A stretch of DNA of 64,000 nt, from the NCBI GenBank assembly GCA_000231825.2, contig JH720383.1, positions 62,001 to 126,000 on the forward strand, in the 5' to 3' direction. Below the pieces are notes generated by a model, which ran no database searches, was not told the origin of the DNA, and saw only the letters and a list, made by a program, of their open reading frames with translations. Every line of letters begins with the position of its first letter. Positions within the stretch are counted from its first letter, which is position 1. The position numbers and the translations under genes were made by a program. Of the stretch, positions 49,152 through 61,696 are shown piece by piece. The DNA is from Tetrahymena elliotti 4EA. Lineage: Eukaryota; Ciliophora; Oligohymenophorea; Hymenostomatida; Tetrahymenidae.

Positions 49152-50810
49152 TCACTTTTATCCTCTCCTACCTCTTGCTCTAGAAACTCCTCTTGGCTTT
49201 CTCTATCCTGCCTTTTGCTATCTTGCTAACCTTCTTTATGCCAATAATTCTTGTTGCTATTTTAATTCTTTTATAATGAATAAATGAAAACTATTTACTA
49301 TTTGAATAAAAGAGTATATTACTTTAAACACATTCACATTCTCTATATTTGCCACCACACTTATAGCAAAATTCATATTTGCATCTACATGTCATATGAT
49401 CACACCCCTTTTGTTAGTTTGGCATTATTTTTTTATAACTAACTATTAATATTTTATTTACTTAATTTTTCTCTACCCAGAATTTACACTTTATACACTA
49501 TTTGAATTTTTTGCCTTTTACAAACTTTTCAAATTTAGCATCGTTTTCATCTTTTTTATTTGTAATTTCATATTCTTTACATGTCATCCCTTCATGAAAT
49601 ATGACACGACATTTTAGACAGTATTGCTTTCTACACATAGGACACTTGAAGAATCCATCATCTTCATTTTCATCAAATGCAAATACATACTTACAATCAG
49701 GAGTAGGGCACCAAGACATCTATTGAATAAATAATTAGCTGAATTATTAAAGGATTATTTATATTTTACTTCATCACCATGCTCATCAACATAAGATTAC
49801 AAGGAGTATTATATATAATTATCAAACAAATCTTTCCCTAACAATTGCTTAAAATCATCAACTAAGATTTCTGTTTTGCATTTTTCATCAGGGCAAACTA
49901 TTTGAGCTTTTCTATCTTAAATCTTATTAAAAAATATATCAAATAAAACAAATCCAAATTAAAAAATGAAAAGTTTTGGATTACTTTATTTTTTAAATAT
50001 TCAATCAAACATTCCTTATGAAATACGTGATCACAAGTCTCTAAGGCTAAAACACTTTCAGTGTAAAGTTCGCACATGCAAATAGGACATTCTATTTCAT
50101 CATCGTCTTAGTTTTTCATATTCATATCCTATTCCTCTTCTTCTTAAAGCTTGCGAATTAATTCTAAAGTTTTTTATTCGTCGTCATTTTAATTTTAGAA
50201 CTACTTCATATACTATTAAACATCAAAATCACTATTTTAGTCATCTATATCATTATAATAATCTGCCTTATTTTTGATTTAATTTTGCTACTAATGTCTA
50301 TCGTTTTTGCTTTTGAATAATAGAAAGTATAATTTAATAATAGATAGACACTTAACTTTTCCAAATTATTTACATGTCATCTGAATCTATCTAATCAGAA
50401 TTAGGTTTACTTTTTTTCCCCTAAGCTGAAAGGTAGAAAGAACCTTTGTTTGATTATTTTTATTATGATTGTTTGCCTTAGTTACTCCATTCATCATTTT
50501 ACTAATTAATATCATTGAGTGGTGGAGTGGAATCTATCTATTCATAATCATTTTTACTGCTTTCTTATTTTTAATTTGATTTCTATCTTCTGTCATTCAA
50601 GTTGTTATCTCCTTCATCATCTATATTATTTTTTAAACAAACTTGCTTAATTATTTCAATGTGCTCTTTAATTTTTTCTGTATCTGAGTCTAAGCCACAG
50701 ACAAATCCAACTACGAAAGCTTAAAAGCAATTGATGCCGGACTTTGTTAGCAAGTCATTGAACTCTTATAAGTTGCTAACCATAGACTAAATCATATTTT
50801 TGTTACTCAT
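49152..50810 (-). CDS. RBR (RING-IBR-RING) E3 ubiquitin ligase
   Basis: Starts MSNKNMIQSMVSNLQEFNDL at 50810, ends RARGRRGQK at TGA 49152-49154. An acidic, Gln/Asn-rich N-terminus leads to RING1 (CPICMCEL...CDHVFHKECL), then an IBR domain (KCPMCRKQYCLKCRVIFHEGMTC), then RING2/Rcat (CIKCKFWVEKNQ-GCDHMTC...CYKCGGKYRECEC). The residue equivalent to the catalytic cysteine of HHARI-type ligases, in GCDHM, is present at 49402-49404. RBR ligases accept ubiquitin on this cysteine before passing it to substrate. Introns lie near 50310-50372, 49925-49985, 49722-49770, 49408-49460 and 49271-49325. The C-terminus is short and RG/RRG-rich, unlike Parkin- or Ariadne-type tails, and may bind RNA or be arginine-methylated. 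Confidence 0.88.
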
Positions 50811-52358
50811 TTTCCTATTTTTTTTAGCTTAAAATAAATACAAAAAATAATTGTTTTAATTTTTTAATATTTTGCAATTAAATTTGTTTGTTGGTTTGGC
50901 TAGTTTTTATAATTTTTTGACAAACTACCAGAATTTAATAAAAAATATCTTTTAGACTTATTATTTGCAAACGAATAGTTATGATGGAGCCAAACATGAA
51001 AATGCTAAATCATAGACATAAAAAAGTATTTTTCTGATGCACTCACACAATTGTGAGAAAAACTATTTTAAATAAAACAAATACAATATTAAAATACTTC
51101 TCATGCTTCATTTCATTTATGATTAGAAAAAATTTATTTATTTCGCAGTTTTAAGATTAGATAAACTAAGTAAGAAAATATTGTCCATTTAATTTAAATA
51201 TCTAAACACTGTTTTTATTAATATTTTTGATTTGATTTTAATTATATTCTAAGAAATATAAATTTAGATAGTTTGTTTGATATTTAAAATAAAACTTTTG
51301 GTCAAATCATAACTTTTTAAGGTCAAATTGAAAAAATTTTAGTTTAATAAAACATTTTTTTAATCTAAAATTTGTTTAGACAAATTTTTAATTTTATATC
51401 AAATTAATGAGATCTTATTAAAAATTGAAAAAATTTACAAAATAAATTATCACTCAAAAATAAAAATAAATTTTTTTTTTTTTTAACATAAATTATTTCA
51501 AGATTAAAAATAAAATAATTTTATTAACTCTATTTAAATTGCTACTTCTAAAATATAAAAATGATTTGATTAACTTTACTTAAATTACTGCTTTAAAAAA
51601 ATAAAAAAAACTATTTTAAAGTTTTGTTTCATAAATTATTGTCTTAAATATTGAAATTAAATTAAAAAAATATATTTTTGTAAAATTTGAAAACAAATTT
51701 CTTTGTTCTAACATCTTTTAAATTGTTGCTTAAAAGTAAAAAAAAACATATAATAGCTTAATAAAATTAAAAAATATGATAATTTCAATAAGCTGTGATA
51801 TTAGTTCAACTAATTCAAAAAATATCACTCAATTTTATAAAAAAAATAGGAATTGATTGTAATGATAAAATTTTCCCCCTTTTGGATAAATTGATTTAGA
51901 TTATTTAAAATGTGATATTAGTGTTGCTATTTTAGATGGAAATAGGTCTTAATATATAAATAGAAAAAATAGATACCATCATTACACTTATAATTTATGA
52001 TGACAAAATATCAATTATTTTTGATTTAAAAGTCTAATTTTTAGTTTTTTACTCATCATAATTTATATATCCAACCAAACAAAAGATAAAATCTAAACTA
52101 TATTTATATTACTAAAAGAGAGGAAGCTATAAATTAGATACAAGCAGCCCTTTTATAAAATCCATTTATTTATTATATCTATTCAATAAATCAATCAAAA
52201 AAAGCATCCACTTACCTTTATTCAATAAGCAGCAATTAAAATCTAAGTAAATATCTTATTACATTATTAAATAGTAAAATAATATCTTTCATTATAAACT
52301 TAAAAATAGATTTTAAAATCAACACATAAAAAAAGCATTAGGATATTCTAATATATTA
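50811..52358. other. Divergent intergenic region, RBR ligase (-) and E2F (+)
   Basis: About 1.5 kb of very A+T-rich DNA with no supported gene. A hairpin CTCACA-CAAT-TGTGAG lies at 51042-51057 and an imperfect inverted repeat at 51990-52003 / 52053-52066. A 19-codon frame starting at about 50981 is too short to call. Confidence 0.55.
51042..51057. repeat. Small perfect hairpin
   Basis: A six-base stem CTCACA/TGTGAG with a four-base loop, GC-richer than its surroundings, in the divergent promoter region. A DNA-binding site is possible; there is no further support. Confidence 0.4.
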
Positions 52359-54145
52359 ATGATGAACGGAAAAAGAAAGCAAGGAGCTTAAACTGCATAA
52401 ACTACTGCTACTTAGCGCGATAAGAAAAAAAAAATTGAATAATAAATTGAAGAAAGCACTAATAATTCATAAGCAAATTCTTTCAATGAAGAAGAAGAGG
52501 AAGATGGATCTTCAAACGATAATCAATAATAGCAATAAGGAAATGGAAAAGGTAGTAAAATTATTTTCTTTTTATTTCTAATTGATATTATTTTGATATT
52601 TTTAAGTGAGTTTATATTGTTATTAATATTGTTTTATTTATAGAAAAAGTAAAGAATCGTCACGATAATTCTTTAAGTGTACTAACCAAAAGATTTGTTC
52701 AACTCATACAGAATTCACCTAACTAAACAATAGATTTAAATGAAACAGTTACTAATTTAAAAGTTCAAAAGCGTCGTATTTATGATATAACAAACGTACT
52801 TGAAGGTAATCACCATTTTACTTATTTATTTTGCTTTAAAATATGAAATCACTGCAATTAATCAATAAGCCCTTAAAATTTAGTTATCTTAATAATGTCA
52901 AAAATAATATAATAAACTATCTTAAATAACAAAAAATTATTAGCCTCAAAGATGAGCTTTGGACTTTAAAATAATATTATTGATTTATCCTTACAGCTAA
53001 GATATTGATAAATTTTAAAAAGAAAAAGATCAATTCTTCAAAAATGAATTTCACAAAATAATTTTGAATGGTTAAAAAACATTTTAATAAAATGTTCGTC
53101 TTTTTGAGGTGAGTAAATAGACACACTTTCAAAAAAATAAAGGTGATATAAGACGTGTTGATAATAATTTGTTAAATTTTTTGAATAAAAATATTATCGT
53201 TTTCTAGATATTTTAGTTCAACTGATTATTTTAGTCATATCATAAAGCTAATCTGGCTGATTAATATTAAATTTAGAATTTTATTTTTAAAAATATCAAG
53301 AAATAATTAAAAAGTCATTAAAGTATCTGTTTTTTTTTCCCGCAAAATAAATTAAATTTTTTTATCATTTGGAGGGAAATTATAAATTATTAGAATTTAT
53401 CAATTATTTATTTATTTTAATTTGGTTATTGATTTTATAACAAAAAATAAATTCATTAATAAATTTAAATTTTATTATCATCTCTTAATTTAATTCAGTG
53501 AAATCATTTTTTTATTTATAGTTGTTCAAAATAATTCTAAATATAGGTATTGGTTACATTGAAAAGATTCACAAAAATAAAATTAAATGGGTTGGAGGAA
53601 CAGAAGATCCTGAACTTCACACAGAAATATAAAAAATGTAAGAGGAATTAGGCCATCTTGAAAAGCAAGAATAATAAATGGATTCTTGGATAAAATACTT
53701 ACATGATTAATTAAAAAATACATTTAATAACAATGAAGAAGAGTCTAAATACGCTTACTTGACTTAAGAAGATTTTAAAAAATTATATAAATAATGCATG
53801 AATGACTCTGGTGAAACTATGTTTATTATTACAGCACCTAAAGGAACTACTGTTGAAGCTCCTATTCTAGAATCAGATATATAATATGAATATCCCTATC
53901 AACTCTACTTAAACAGTGGTAAATTAGGAGAGTTGGAAGTTTTCTTATGTTCAGATGAAAATGAGTAATAAGAAGTTAAACCTACAAAATAATCTTAAAA
54001 GAAGATGAGAATCCCAGGAGAAGATGAAATGGAAGAAGAAAACAACAATATTATAAATCAAGCTATACAATAATAAACAAAGAATAAATCAAATCTTAAA
54101 AATAAAAAAGGAAACAACTAAGGTATCTCTGATATGATTGATTGA
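52359..54145 (+). CDS. E2F-family transcription factor
   Basis: Starts [16 protein letters not shown] at 52359; TGA stop 54143-54145. After a basic/acidic N-terminus and a first intron (from 52552 to about 52643), exon 2 encodes the E2F winged helix: [40 protein letters not shown]. This is completed after a 741-nt intron (52806-53546) by [34 protein letters not shown] is the family signature and DNA-recognition helix. A leucine-rich dimerisation stretch ([18 protein letters not shown]) and a marked-box-like region ([17 protein letters not shown]) follow, so it is a typical E2F rather than DP or the atypical E2F7/8. It should bind with a DP partner to TTTSSCGC sites of S-phase genes. A clear Rb-binding box is not seen. 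The intron contents are discussed under findings. Confidence 0.93.
53336..53343 (+). promoter_or_regulatory. Perfect E2F consensus inside the E2F intron
   Basis: TTTCCCGC (reverse GCGGGAAA) within the 741-nt intron, flanked by T-runs on one side and AAAAT on the other. CCCGC is rare in this A+T-rich sequence. The site is a sequence match only; an autoregulatory role is inferred. Confidence 0.45.
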
Positions 54146-55177
54146 AAATAAAAATTTTATTTGAAATTAATATACGCATTAAATGAGAAAAAACTTTAAT
54201 TAAAACTTGTTATCATTAAAATATAAAAAAATCCATAAAATTAACTAATTTAAACAAACAATACTACTTATTATGAATCAATATAACTTTTATTCTAATT
54301 TACTTAGTAAACATCACTTTTCTGTTTAAATTTCTGTAAGAATTAACTTCTTTCTTATTCATTTTTAACAACCTTCACATTTTATTATATTTATATTAAA
54401 AATTATTCAATCCATTTTATCATTTAATGCTAAATATATTAAATATTTCTATTTTGAGTATTTGATGAGTTGTAAAACAGGAAAACTAAGAAAATTATTT
54501 TTTTTAAATAGAGAAAAAATTTTAAATAAAAGTTTTTAGATTAATTCAAATTATAGTTTTGATTTCAGATAAAAGTAAATATTACTTAATAAATTTTTTT
54601 TTATAATAATAAAGAATAATTCAAGATTTTTGTTTGTAAATTTTGTTTACTTTACAATTAATTTAAGATCAATTAAGAGCCAAAATTTTGTAAATTAAAA
54701 TAAAATTTTATTTTATTTTAAATATTATTTAAATTTTTAATCAAAGATTTTTTAATTTTTTTATTTACCTATTTAAAATCAACTAAAATTTCTTCAATTT
54801 TATTAAATATTTTTTAATTTATGATTTTTATATGAAATTCATTTTTTTTTAATAAATAAAAGATAGATTTATTGAATAAGTATAAATGAAAGAAAGATTC
54901 TAGATTACAATTTATAAATATTGTTTACTTTACAAATAATTTAGGCTGTGTATTTAAATTAAAGTTTAATAATATATTAGTATATTTTTTATTTTTATCT
55001 TAGTTGCTTATTCAATATTTTTTTCATTTTTCATATTTTATTAAAATCATTTAAAATTATTAATAAATATTATAAACAATTACGTTTAGTTTTATCGAAT
55101 TTATTGTTTTTGATTATTTAGTTAGTTGATGCTGATTATTTTTTTAAAGAAAATTTATTTATAATTAAAAGACAAAC
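54146..55177. other. Non-coding gap between convergent genes
   Basis: About 1 kb of A+T-rich 3' flanks of E2F (+) and the VPS9 gene (-). I see no gene or RNA. Confidence 0.6.
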
Positions 55178-58100
55178 TCATGCAATAACAACATTTTAAA
55201 AAACATTTGTTGTTATCTCATCGGAAGTTTAGTGGTTTTCTCCTTGTTAATTTTCTATTACATTCTGAAATTCTATTTTATCTACTGAAACAATTTTGCT
55301 TGATGAAGTTGGATCTATGCTATGGTTAAAATTAGATTTTCTTAAGTATGAGTTATTCATTTAGATTATTGTTTTATTGAAAAATTCAGATTTAGTTCTA
55401 AGAGATTCTACATTTTCATATATTTTGTCAGATTCCAAATAACCACAAACTATTTATAAGGTGGTGCAATAGTATCCAATTTTACTCTATTAAGTGCTCT
55501 TTGATAGAAAAGATGAAATAAGTTTCAAATGAGAATTTAGCTAAGTACATTTGCTTTTAATAACTATGAAGACAAGAATATTTATTAAATCATCACTAGC
55601 AATTAGATTTTGTTCTAAGTAGTCTATATTTTGTTCATAAAATTCCTATACACACTAAGGAATCAATTCAAAACATTATACAAGTAACTTCATTTTATGA
55701 ATCGGACTATTGTAAAAAGTTAGGTTTTAAAGTTTTTTGATTGCTTTGTAGTAGGGACAACTTTATTCCAAACTATTTTTACGTTATGCCTAGAGGTAGT
55801 TTTATTAATGTCTAAAAGCATTGTTACTATTATATTATGTTAAGCGGGTTTCTTAAATCGAAGAATTCTGCTTAGAATTTTTGGATGAATTAGACTTGCT
55901 TGAATTTTTTTAAGAAATTAGATTTTTATTTTAAATGTTTGGAGAATAGCTATTGCTGTGAGATTTAGGTGATGAAATATTAATTGTTGGTGGTTTCATT
56001 TACTATTATATAAACGAAGAGTCTTTTTCTTCAAGCTAAGATAATTTTGGAATACAAGTCTCTTCTAAAATTTCATCCTTTCCATCTTAATCTTACATAC
56101 TTGCTCTATATGGGTCTGAGTCTTTTGAATTATTATAGGGACACTTAGATTAAGAAAGGATTCTTTTTTCTCTTCCTAACACTTACTCTTAATATTCTAA
56201 TTTATTTAGAGCTGGGCTACAAGAAGCTTATTATACACTATCTTAACTAATTCTTTATGCAGTATTATCACTACAATTACTTTTTGTCTTACTTAGGCTT
56301 AATTAGTTTTCTTTATTTTCAACTTTAACTTAGCTTATTGTCGAAGAGCTTTTAGAGTTTTGATTCATAAGAAAAATCTCACTTTCTTCTTCAAGCATTT
56401 CAAGTTACTTTTTTTGAGGAATCTAAGTGGTATGCTATTAGCTTAATCTAATATTATTAATGCAGTTACTTTATAAATTTTTAGCAGATAAACGTAAATT
56501 AGGAGATTCCTGCTATTTATTTGTCTAGTTATTAATCTTAGGAATTAAATTATTCTATTATCCATTATTTATACAGGCAAGCTGATTCTATTATTTACTC
56601 TAAATCTTTATCAGATGCTATTTAGCCCATTCAATAGTTTTATTATTTAAGCAAAATTTAGGATCAATTTCTAGGTGATGAGGAAGTACTTTTTCTAAAT
56701 TTATCATTTTTGATTAGAGGCTCTTCTCTTTTTCAATGAGTGAAGCTTAAATAAGCTCAAAGCAAACAGTATAAATTTCATCATCAGAGAAGAATATATT
56801 GACTAGAAAATTCCATAAGTTTTCTTTATTGACTAGTTGAGAATATTTCTTTTATGGGAGAATATTATCAAGATCATAAAAAAAGATGAGACAGTAAAGA
56901 TAAAAGTGGATAAACTATAAAACATCTTTCAGAATGTCATCTATCAGACTTTCTTTAACTTCCATATTCCCTTATCTCTATAACTCATTGAGCAAAGTAG
57001 AATATTTTTCCATAAAATACTTTTTGTACAATTTCTTTAAAGCTCTTAATCCATTAAGCTTTTCATTAAGAGATTTTTCTAAAAATAATGAAATTCTTTT
57101 ATAAAAATTAACCATTTTTAGAGCATCCAAATATATTTCACTTTACTAAGCAACACTAATTTATACTTCATTACTATTTCTCACTTAAGCTATATTTTCG
57201 TTATTATTATCGTTTCCCATTTAATTTAAGTTTTCTTAATAAGCAACTTGTGCAGCATTATTAAGTAATAAGGTGTTATTGTACATTTAGCTTATAGCAT
57301 TTTAATTTCTTTCTCTGAGTAGCTGTCTTTATTCTAAATTAGCATTATATTGTAAAACATTAGCATGTTAATCTGCCATCATAGTATATACTTCACTTCT
57401 CATTAAATTAGTATCGATTTTAGTTCCATTTATATTTTCTTATAATTCTTCTTCAAAAATAGGTATTTTTTCAATGAGAGTACAAATATTTTTATCATCT
57501 TTTTAAGATGTTTATTTATTACTTTCTAATTATAAGATAGTATAATCCTCATTCATATGATTTTCAGTATTAAATATTGATACTTAGTTATCTTTTCTTG
57601 GATTAATACTATGCTCATTTAAATTTTACTTATTATGCTGTTTCTCATATGATAATCTTTAATCATTATACTCGATGATGTTTACATTTGGTATAAAATC
57701 AGCTGGATTTGCTGTTAAAGTTTGAGACTAAGATCTTTAATTACCATATTTGTATGGAGACTCTTAATTCATTGAAATGTTACTGTAGAACAAAGGATTT
57801 TATTGCTTATTTACTTTATTTTATTCATCGATTTATGCCTCTGCAATTTCATCTAACTTATCATCAGCAAAAAAATCTTCATACTACTCCATAGGCACAT
57901 CAATTAAATAATCATGCTCTGTCATAGTTTCTAATAAAATTATTTAAATAAAATTTTCAAAATGATTGCTTTAATTATTAAGTTGAAGAATAATTTTGAG
58001 AAAATAGAGTTGATTAGTTATAAGAGAAATTATTATTTAAATTATTAATATTTGATTTAATTTCATTAATTTTTTCTTGATTACTTTCATATTTTTTATT

Positions 58101-58720
58101 TTTTGATAATTAAGTTTATTCTTAAAATACCATCTTTTCTCTCAAAGAAAGAATATTTCAGTTAAAATATTTTACCAATAGTGTATATCAGTGATATTAT
58201 TTAATTTTTTTAGAACTCGTGAACTTTCGGGTCATTTTTCATATACTTTAGTAAACGCTGAGTTTACTCAATCCATTAGAATGCCTTTTAGCTTAGAATT
58301 AATTCACATTCGTCTTTTGCATAATCAAACCATGAAAACTAATTATATAAATTTGTTTATTGAGTGATAAAATTTTAAATAGATGCCTATAATTTAATAT
58401 ATAAAGCTATTTCAATCAATAGTTTGAGTAAATTAATATTATTTATTCAATAATATTTAAAAAAAGAAGAGAAAAATAATTTTTTGAATAAAGCAAGCTT
58501 AAATTTTATTTACCTGATTCTTTGAATCAGATTTCTTTTTAATATTGTAAGCAATGTATGCATTAGAGTTGAAATTAGAGACAGAATAATTGTTCTCAAT
58601 CTTCTACTTTATTTACTAATTATAAGCTTTCAATTTATTTTTGATGGTGTTTTTAAGTTAGGTTTTTTAGTCGCTGAGTTGCTTTTAACCATTAATTTTT
58701 GAACTGGATTTTTATCCCAT
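55178..58720 (-). CDS. VPS9-domain protein (putative Rab5-family exchange factor)
   Basis: Starts MGQKSSSKINGQ at 58720, with Gly2 and Ser6 fitting an N-myristoylation consensus; TGA 55178-55180. A basic N-terminal region crosses introns near 58350-58515 and 57990-58190. A long Gln/Asn-rich stretch and a helical section (from about 57130 to 56750, SLNEKLNGLRALKKLY) follow; the latter fits the helical bundle that precedes VPS9. The VPS9 domain is at about 55760-55420: YNSPIHKMKLLVQCFELI, then LIASDDLINILVFIVIKSK, LNSHLKLISSFLS and KIGYYCTTLQIVCGYLE. The last two match the family's Asp and Tyr/Thr catalytic block (ADDLLP...; GYYFTNL.S...I). VPS9 proteins load GTP on Rab5/Vps21. Membrane anchoring by myristate is inferred. 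A poorly conserved insert separates the helical bundle from VPS9. Confidence 0.83.
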
Positions 58721-60937
58721 AGCTAGTTTAACAGTATCAAAAAGTACCCAAGATTAATGGTGATTATATTATAGTAGAAATAAAATAAAGTTATTAGTTT
58801 ACTTTTAACTATAATACTAAGTTTATTTTGTTATTCTGTTATTAAATATAAAGACAATAAATAGATTATTGTTTGACTTTAATTTATTAATTTTTGGTAT
58901 TTTCAATATAAAATTCAATTATTTTAAATACATACATATATTATTCCAATCAATCTTTTTGATACATCAAAGCACTTTTTTATAAAATTAAGTAGAAAAT
59001 ATTGAAATTTTGCAAGTTTTTGTCATCTTCAGTCTATGACATTAAATTATTTCAGTTTTTAGTTGATTTTGGAAAAAAAAATACATTCATTTTCATCTAA
59101 TACCGTCATTACTTTTCTCACTGAATGGATCTTATTCATTCCTTTTTAATTAAATGATTCATTTATTAATGAACAAGACCTTATTTATACCTCTAATTAA
59201 ATTAAATACAAAAGTTTCCATGATTTTTTAAGTCAATTATTAAATTTTGCAAACAAATAGAAAGATTTATAAACAAATTAAAAAAAAAGTCCATTCGTAT
59301 CTATAAAGACATCTTTCTTTCCTTTTCCTAATATTAAAAACATAAGAAAAACTTGTTTGTGACTTATATTTTTTTTTAAATTTCTTTTATAAATTTAAAA
59401 TATCCTCTCTATTCATAACAGACTTAAGATCTTTTTCCCTATGCATTTTTCTCAATTTAGGTTTTTCCTCTAACTGTTTACCTTACATTTCATTTTTTTT
59501 TCATAAGTACCATTTTGCAAATCTTTGTCTTTTAAAGAATTGAATTTTTAAAATACTGAAAAAAATTTTGCAAAATTGTCTAATTAATTAATTTTAAGAT
59601 AAAAAATCTGATGACACCAAAATTTAATGATTTCTCCAAAAATTTAATACAAAATGTTTATATATTTTATTTTTATTCTAAATAAATTTTAAAATATGAA
59701 CTATTTTGAATAGCTATTTTATAACAATTATTAATAAAATTATATTCAAAAAATATCATAAATAGATATAGAATTTATTTTATTCATTTGTATTTGTTTT
59801 TATTTATGGTTTATCTTTTGCTTTTTGGGTGAAATAAAAACTCTCAAAATCAATATCTTTTTCTAAAATGCTGTCCAAAGATTTAATAGTAAATATTTAA
59901 TTAAATCAAAAGAAATATCTTTTTAAATTTACAATCAAATAATAAAAAATAAATAATTCTTCAGAATTAAAAATTTTGATAAACTTTCTTGATAAATATA
60001 AAAGAGGGTTTGCTTTAATAGAAAATTAAAACAAAATTTGCAAAACTTTAAATGCAAGAAATAAATCAATTTTATAATTCTACAAGTAAATATTTTATTT
60101 CAATTAAATTTATTTCATCAACTTTGAAAAATTTATATTTTTTATGAGTGTTAATCAATTTAAAAATAAATTTAACCTTTTATTTTATCAATCTATTATA
60201 TTCAATGATATTTTAATTTCCCACTAATAAATATCAATATTTTCTATTTTAAGACAAAAAATTTATCCATATTAATATATTAGAATAGATAAAAAAAATC
60301 TAAAAAATATTTTTAATTTATTGAAAATATATTCTATTAAATTGCAATCAATTTATTTATTAAAAGAGGTTTCATGCAAAATTAATAATTATTTTTAGTT
60401 GTAATCTTATTTATTGTTGAAATTCATTTTAAAGAATTAGTTAATATTAAATACTATAAAATAATTATAAATTAGATTTTTTAATATAAAAAACAAGGAA
60501 TTTGAAAATGTTTTAATTTTTTCAGGAATTAAATCTAAGTATAAAAATTCAAAAATGTTTAGAAGATCTTTATGTATTCATTTTTTGTTTTATCAACAAT
60601 ATTAACTAATTTATTATCTCTATTTTTATATTTTTTTAACAGTAAATGAAATTATTTTAAAAGTTAAAATTTAACTTAAAAGTGTATAAATCTTATTTAT
60701 GTCTTAGATTTAACAAAGATTTTAAAAGGAAATTAGTTTACTTATTAACACCAAAGCTTCGTTTTAGAAAAATATAAATTAATATTTTAAATTTTATAAA
60801 TTATAATATCAAATACTATAAAATATAAAATACAATAAAATATTTTATGAAATTTAATAAATTTCATTTTGGATTATTTTAACCTTATTTCTTAATTTAT
60901 TAATTATTTAAAATGTATTTGCTATCACAGTTTAGGT
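58721..60937. other. Long non-coding A+T-rich gap
   Basis: About 2.2 kb, the longest gene-free stretch here. There is no reading frame or RNA gene on either strand; it probably holds the VPS9 promoter and the GNAT gene 3' flank. It has frequent poly-A/T tracts. Confidence 0.55.
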
Positions 60938-61696
60938 TCAACTCTCAGTTTTCTTTTCTTATTAACGAAAGGAACTAGAAGTATCACCAAAAACAAGAGG
61001 AATTTCAATTAAATCAAATTATATTCCACAAAGAGGGCTTTCAGTATCTTCTACTTTAACAGTTCTGATATTGTTAACGCCTTTATAAGTTTGTGTTTTT
61101 CCTTAAGTGATTGGGTTAGTAGTAATTGTGAAAGAGTTAGTGTATCCTAACTTAGCAACTCTGAATCCATTTTTATTGAGGGCAGGATAGAAACCTTAAC
61201 TTTAATAGGCAGGATCAACTGCTGTATAGTGGTTGATAACACATGTATTACGAGGTAATTCTTTATCCAAATCACTGCCCATACACTAATCATGGTATTT
61301 AGTTATTACTTTAAACATTTCTGGAAGTTGGAATCCTTCTCTTCTTTGATTCCAGTAGTCTACATAATCTACACCTATTTGGCAAGCAACAATCTTACCA
61401 TCACATATAAGTATAGAACCAGTTTAAGCAGCCAAAGCAGGTTTTAATCTCCATCTAAGGAAAGGAGCTATTTCTTCAAAAGTTGATTTGAATCTCATCC
61501 AGAGAGGATTAGTTTTTGAAAAGCTATCATATATAAGCTTAACACAATCTTCTAAGTGTTCTTCTCTCATTATATCTAAAGTGTAGTCAGTACGTCTAAC
61601 AGGCTTTTCAGCAGGAGCTGGTTAAGTTTAGGTCTTTTCTTCCTAATTTTGTTAAGCCTATTACTCAGCGTTCTTGGTAGCTTCAGTTTGATCCAT
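60938..61696 (-). CDS. GNAT-like acyltransferase-fold protein
   Basis: An intronless frame of 252 residues, ATG 61696 to TGA 60938-60940. A Gln/Pro-rich N-terminus (residues 1-30) leads to DYTLDIMREEHLEDCVKLIYDSFSKTNPLW, a typical first strand and helix of the GNAT fold. Then come GSILICDGKIVACQIGVDY and motif A, NHYTAVDPAYQSQGFYPALN (about residues 155-175). The latter fits V-x-P-x-(Y/R)-(Q/R)-x-x-G for acetyl-CoA binding, although the usual Gx(G/A) is replaced by GFYP. The last part (GVNNIRTVKVED...) is beta-rich. Codon use and C-terminal composition suggest a well-expressed gene. Substrate unknown; arylalkylamine- or peptide-like acceptors are common in ciliates, but no active-site residues allow a guess. 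Confidence 0.7.

Noticed and set aside
57709..57894. Plus-strand frame MLLKFETKIFNYHIC
   Set aside because: Antisense shadow of the VPS9 gene.
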